Assembly: GCA_012934845.2 (NCBI GenBank)
Contig: WNNJ02000632.1
Coordinates: 37,454-101,453, forward strand
Reading direction: 5' to 3'
Length of the DNA: 64,000 nucleotides
Source: Pomphorhynchus laevis
Lineage: Eukaryota; Acanthocephala; Palaeacanthocephala; Echinorhynchida; Pomphorhynchidae
In this document: one piece after another, positions 60,808-64,000 of the stretch
How the letters are laid out: every line of letters starts with the position of its first letter
Numbering within the stretch: position 1 is the first letter of the stretch
The notes under the pieces: generated by a model
The model's input: only the letters and a program-made list of their open reading frames with translations
Told to the model about the DNA's origin: nothing
Databases searched by the model: none
Made by a program: the position numbers and the translations under genes

Positions 60808-61247
60808 ATATTTATATTTACTTGATAGTTTAATTTTTGTTAGATAGGCGTTATATATATAGTTCAATTCAATTAATCAACCCGAATAATACAAGCAGTT
60901 GCGAAAATTAATGATTTATTTAAGACGTTTCGGCGATTAAGCCTTTGTCAATCTAAAATACAAGCAATACAAAATACAAATCTCAATATATACATGCTCA
61001 ACTATGTTATGTCTTTCCACCTAAAAAGATAATTATCATTACATCCGTATGGTTCATCTGAAAATAGATATCCTACTAATTGTTGTTCTCTAAACATTCT
61101 TTCTTTATTATCTTTAATGTCACTCTCTATTACAACATATTCCATTGCATCGTCATTCCCATGAGAGAGCATGTGGGAAATTGCACCGTCCATCGCCTTT
61201 TTGTTTTTGTATTGTGATCGTCTCAAGTTAAGGCGGCGTGCCTTAAC
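60808..61247. other. Palindrome centre, 440 bp, with possible PLE remnant
   Basis: Unique sequence between the arms. The minus-strand ORF at 61002-61226 encodes 74 residues with ERMFREQQLVGYLFSDEPYG and CNDN, which resembles the last GIY-YIG block (R-E-x-x-W...P-x-G-x-N) of PLE endonucleases. After its stop the minus strand reads TTGACAAAGGCTTAATCGCC then GAAACGTC. Identification as a PLE end is tentative. Confidence 0.4.
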
Positions 61248-62279
61248 ATGGATAAAATTGAATTAATAGGATCTTTAAAATATTTCGGTAAATCAAAATT
61301 ATTTAAAAGTAGGGACATATATATTTAGACAAGTAAAATGTGTTCCAATGGTAGGTAATAGTAGCCCAATTATAGCTGACTTGTATGAAGCTTTATAGAA
61401 TATGAATTTGTTCATAATTGTGTAAGAACTAAATCTAATATATGAAATATATGTTTCGATACAGTGATGATATATGTGTATTTAATTCTAATAATTTTAA
61501 TTCTAATAATTTCCACCCATTGGTAAAAATATTACCACCCATTTAACAATGGGTGGTACTAGTAGCCCAATTATAGCTGACTTATTTTTAAGCTTTATAG
61601 AATGTAAATTTGTTCATAACTGTTTAAAAAATAAATCTAAATTATACAAAGATATGAAAAATATGTTTCCATATATCGACGAAATATGTGCATTTAATTC
61701 TAATAATTTTTATTCATGAAGCGAACCAATTTATCCAGGGAGTCTTATTCTTAATAAAACCAATATTAATGATAAAGAAGGTATATATCATAAAATTAAC
61801 ATAAATTAAAACTACTTTGAATTTGTATCGTAAAGATGACATATTTAAATTTACAATAAACATATTTTTGCGTGAGCATTTAAGCATACCATATAATATA
61901 GAATATAATACATAAAATAATGAAATTTTAAGAATTTCAACAATTTTTACGATATTGGTTTTCTTCAAAATCGTTTAAATAATTTAATATATTTATTAAA
62001 TTTATTTATTATTTGTTATTTATTAATTATTTGACTAATTATTTATTAATTATTTGATAAATAATTTAATAATTTAAACTAGGTTACTATAAAGATATCA
62101 TTCAACAGAAAATAATAAAATATATAAATCAACACAATAATCATTTGCGAAAAGTTTTATGAATGGATAATAAATAATAAAAATGTCTTTTTTAAAATAT
62201 ACTTTGTATTAGAATAAAAGACAATTTTATTCGAATAAAAGTGTATTAGAATAATATAATTGTGTAAAATGCTTTTCAT

Positions 62280-62390
62280 CAGAGGAATACGTTATGAGCA
62301 TGTATTTTGCACTGCTGCTACGTTGGGTGAACGAATAAGTGTTAAAACCTGATATCATAGCAGTTCATCCTGATGACATTTAATCCTTAT
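62280..62390 (+). other. Diverged PLE structured RNA (right arm)
   Basis: Aligned with 21205-21320, pseudoknot stem 1 reads TGCACT (62308-62313) with AGTGTT (62338-62343). Two C-G pairs have become A-T and T-A through double changes, one pair is a G-U wobble, and one end pair is lost. Stem 2 keeps seven of eight pairs. Confidence 0.75.
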
Positions 62391-62404
62391 TCTGATACAT
62401 CGTA

Positions 62405-62925
62405 TGTTTTTTTGTCAATTTATAACATCATCCATCATCATAACATCATCCATCATCATAACATCATCCTACTTCTACCACACATCATCAACTCCGCCGT
62501 ATGAGTGCTCCTTCGTCTCCGTCGCCTTGACCACATATCCACGTATCTTGCTCAACTCTCCTGGCCCACCATCTACATCCGCATCAAACTCCGCCTTCTC
62601 GTAACTTTTCGTCTCATCGCTGTCGTCTCCCCATCGTTCATCAACCTTCCTTTCTTAAACGACACTCGTCCCATCTCTCCATCACTGCGTTCCCGTAATT
62701 ACCTCTTAATCTACGTTCCCAATTACTCCAACAACTATGGTCTTTGATCTTTTCTTGTTGCCGCCCCACTTGCCTGGAATCAGCGTCCATCCTAAGTCCA
62801 TAGCGCTCCGTCCTTTATCACATTTAAGCACGTCCTCCGTTCACACATTCTCGACACATGATTTACATTTTTGTTTCTTGTGGTCATGTAAGCGTGCCCC
62901 GACATACATTTGCTACGCAAAAATA
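62405..62925 (+). mobile_element. CR1-like LINE 3' end in right arm
   Basis: Mirror copy of 59140-59640, differing by very few bases (for example SWPTI for SWPSI in translation). It follows the PLE 3' block directly. Confidence 0.75.
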
Positions 62926-63599
62926 AATGTTTTTTTTAACAATTTACTTTTATTTTTAATTTCAATTTTATTTTAATTTCAATTTTTAATTTTACGGATG
63001 CATAATAAACAATTTGCTGTATTATAATTTGCATTATTATTTGTATCAGTGTTGTAGATCCAAATCAATATTTTGACGTTTTGATCAATCTTATTTTTAT
63101 TTTTTATTAATCTAAATATTAATGTGAAATTCATAAACAAAAGAGATTATATTTAATAGAAAATATGCCAGAATTCATTTTATTTATGGATCTTACTTTC
63201 GAAAAGTTACACTTGCCAAATACAATTTTATTAAATTCTTACTTTTGAATTTGCTACATACTTTTAATTAGAAATTTCAGACATCTTATTATATTGCTTT
63301 TTTCTAAATTTGTTATTAAAATATACTTTATTTTAAATTCCCTATTAAAAAGGTAGTTATTTTTAATGTAATGTTTTCATTTTATTTCATTCTAAAATTG
63401 GTTGTGATCGCTACAATTTGTCGCTGCTATAATTTCGGTAGCACATGTCTACTGCATTCAGCGGCAATAATATTTTGCTGATGTGCTGTTGATTAAACAG
63501 CACATCAGCAAATGCCTCATTAACTTAGATATTTTTGATTATAATAATAATAAGATTTTCTTACTAGTACAAAAAACAGTGATAAATAATGTGATTAAA

Positions 63600-64000
63600 A
63601 AAGTAAGTCAAAAAAAAGGAAAAACAAGAATCTCTATCTTTCTTATTCCAGTCTTCTTACTGATATTACAGCCTCAAATCCAGAGGGATCTGAGCCCCCC
63701 CAACCTATCACACACGCCGCCTTCCGACTGAACCAACCGGGGTCTTTCACTCCCCGAAGAGTCCAGTCGGTGCGGACTATGCTGGGTAACCGCGAGACGA
63801 GGAGCTTAAGAAACCTTAGTCTTTGCTCTGGGGGACGTCCTCTTGAAAAGAAGACTAATCCCGAGATAGCCCAAGTGCCCCAAAGGCGCACTTGGGTTTT
63901 CCCATTCAACGACAGATGCTGAGCCCGTTTCAGGGCCCACCTAGCTTTCTTCAGGATACGTTTGAGTCTATCCAGGTCAGCTTTCCCTGACCAGTTCACC
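63600..64000 (-). mobile_element. Jockey-like LINE, 3' part (second copy)
   Basis: The minus-strand frame 63643-63999 (open at the window edge) gives NWSGKADLDRLKRILKKARW and ALKRAQHLSLNGKTQVRLWG, about 85-90% identical by eye to the end of the ORF2 at 28788-31247. Its last residues differ because of a frameshift near the C-terminus (IGWGGSDPSGF versus RGAQIPLDL). The 3' tail carries AAGTAAGT like the CTTA tail of the first copy. Confidence 0.85.

Larger units (their letters stand above)
61248..63540. repeat. Large palindrome, right arm
   Basis: Mirror image of 58514-60807, with PLE pieces at 61248-62395, the CR1-like LINE 3' end at 62405-62925 on the plus strand, AT-rich DNA, and the 17-bp terminal hairpin at 63474-63512. 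Confidence 0.9.

Noticed and set aside
1-64000. CRISPR arrays, operons, rRNA genes or prokaryotic signals
   Set aside because: None seen; repeats are dispersed retroelements or simple tandem repeats, and genes have eukaryotic features.

Overview
The window looks like AT-rich nuclear DNA from an invertebrate animal. The evidence is a lamin-type intermediate filament gene, a fragment of a PTP1B-like tyrosine phosphatase, ankyrin-repeat remains, and a very heavy load of non-LTR and Penelope-like retroelements; nothing is arranged as in prokaryotes. I cannot name the phylum. Almost everything here is mobile DNA, much of it nested. The one intact host-like gene I can identify is the lamin at 42880-44733.

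Five kinds of element dominate. (1) Group 1: LINE-like elements with one ORF of about 1000 codons. The order is an N-terminal Cys-rich CXC-like cluster, a reverse transcriptase with TQGDPLAM and W-Y-A-D-D, a C-x-C-x7-H-x3-C finger, and a C-terminal R2-type restriction-like endonuclease (RLE). Copies A-E lie at 5118-8616, 9085-11960, 12515-15900, 16071-19402 and 25250-28540, with scraps elsewhere; D (16282-19302) has an unbroken ORF. (2) Group 2: a second RLE lineage with the signature DGKRPDG, always broken. (3) A group 3 scrap with a third kind of RLE tail. (4) APE-endonuclease LINEs: a CR1/L2-like family (best copy 52293-56692) and a Jockey-like one (28657-32510). (5) Penelope-like elements (PLE) with an N-terminal GIY-YIG, that is Naiad-like, with a strongly structured 3' RNA.

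Layout. 1-4400: scraps of CR1, group 2 (two copies fused head to head), PLE, group 3 and a MULE transposase. 4440-21545: a Naiad-like PLE locus split open by group 1 elements A-D; A has a 16-bp target-site duplication. 21551-25250: a minisatellite, a degraded group 2 copy and group 1 3' ends. 25250-34975: group 1 copy E, then a complete-looking Jockey-like LINE inserted in a CR1-like tail with an 11-bp duplication, then group 2 and group 1 scraps. 35170-42660: AT-rich DNA with ankyrin remains, an unidentified exon-like ORF, a 5'-truncated phosphatase insertion flanked by 15-bp repeats, PLE tails, a tRNA-derived SINE and group 1 scraps. 42880-44733: lamin. 44930-46790: second long PLE copy. 47157-58000: SAP-like ORF, tandem repeats, and group 2 elements interrupted by CR1 LINEs. 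58514-63540: a near-perfect palindrome with arms of about 2.29 kb and a 440-bp centre. 63600-64000: start of another Jockey-like copy.

The observations I rate highest are the covarying pseudoknot in the PLE 3' region, the intact group 1 element with its conserved 3' motif, the large palindrome, the lamin gene without a CaaX end, and the phosphatase insertion.
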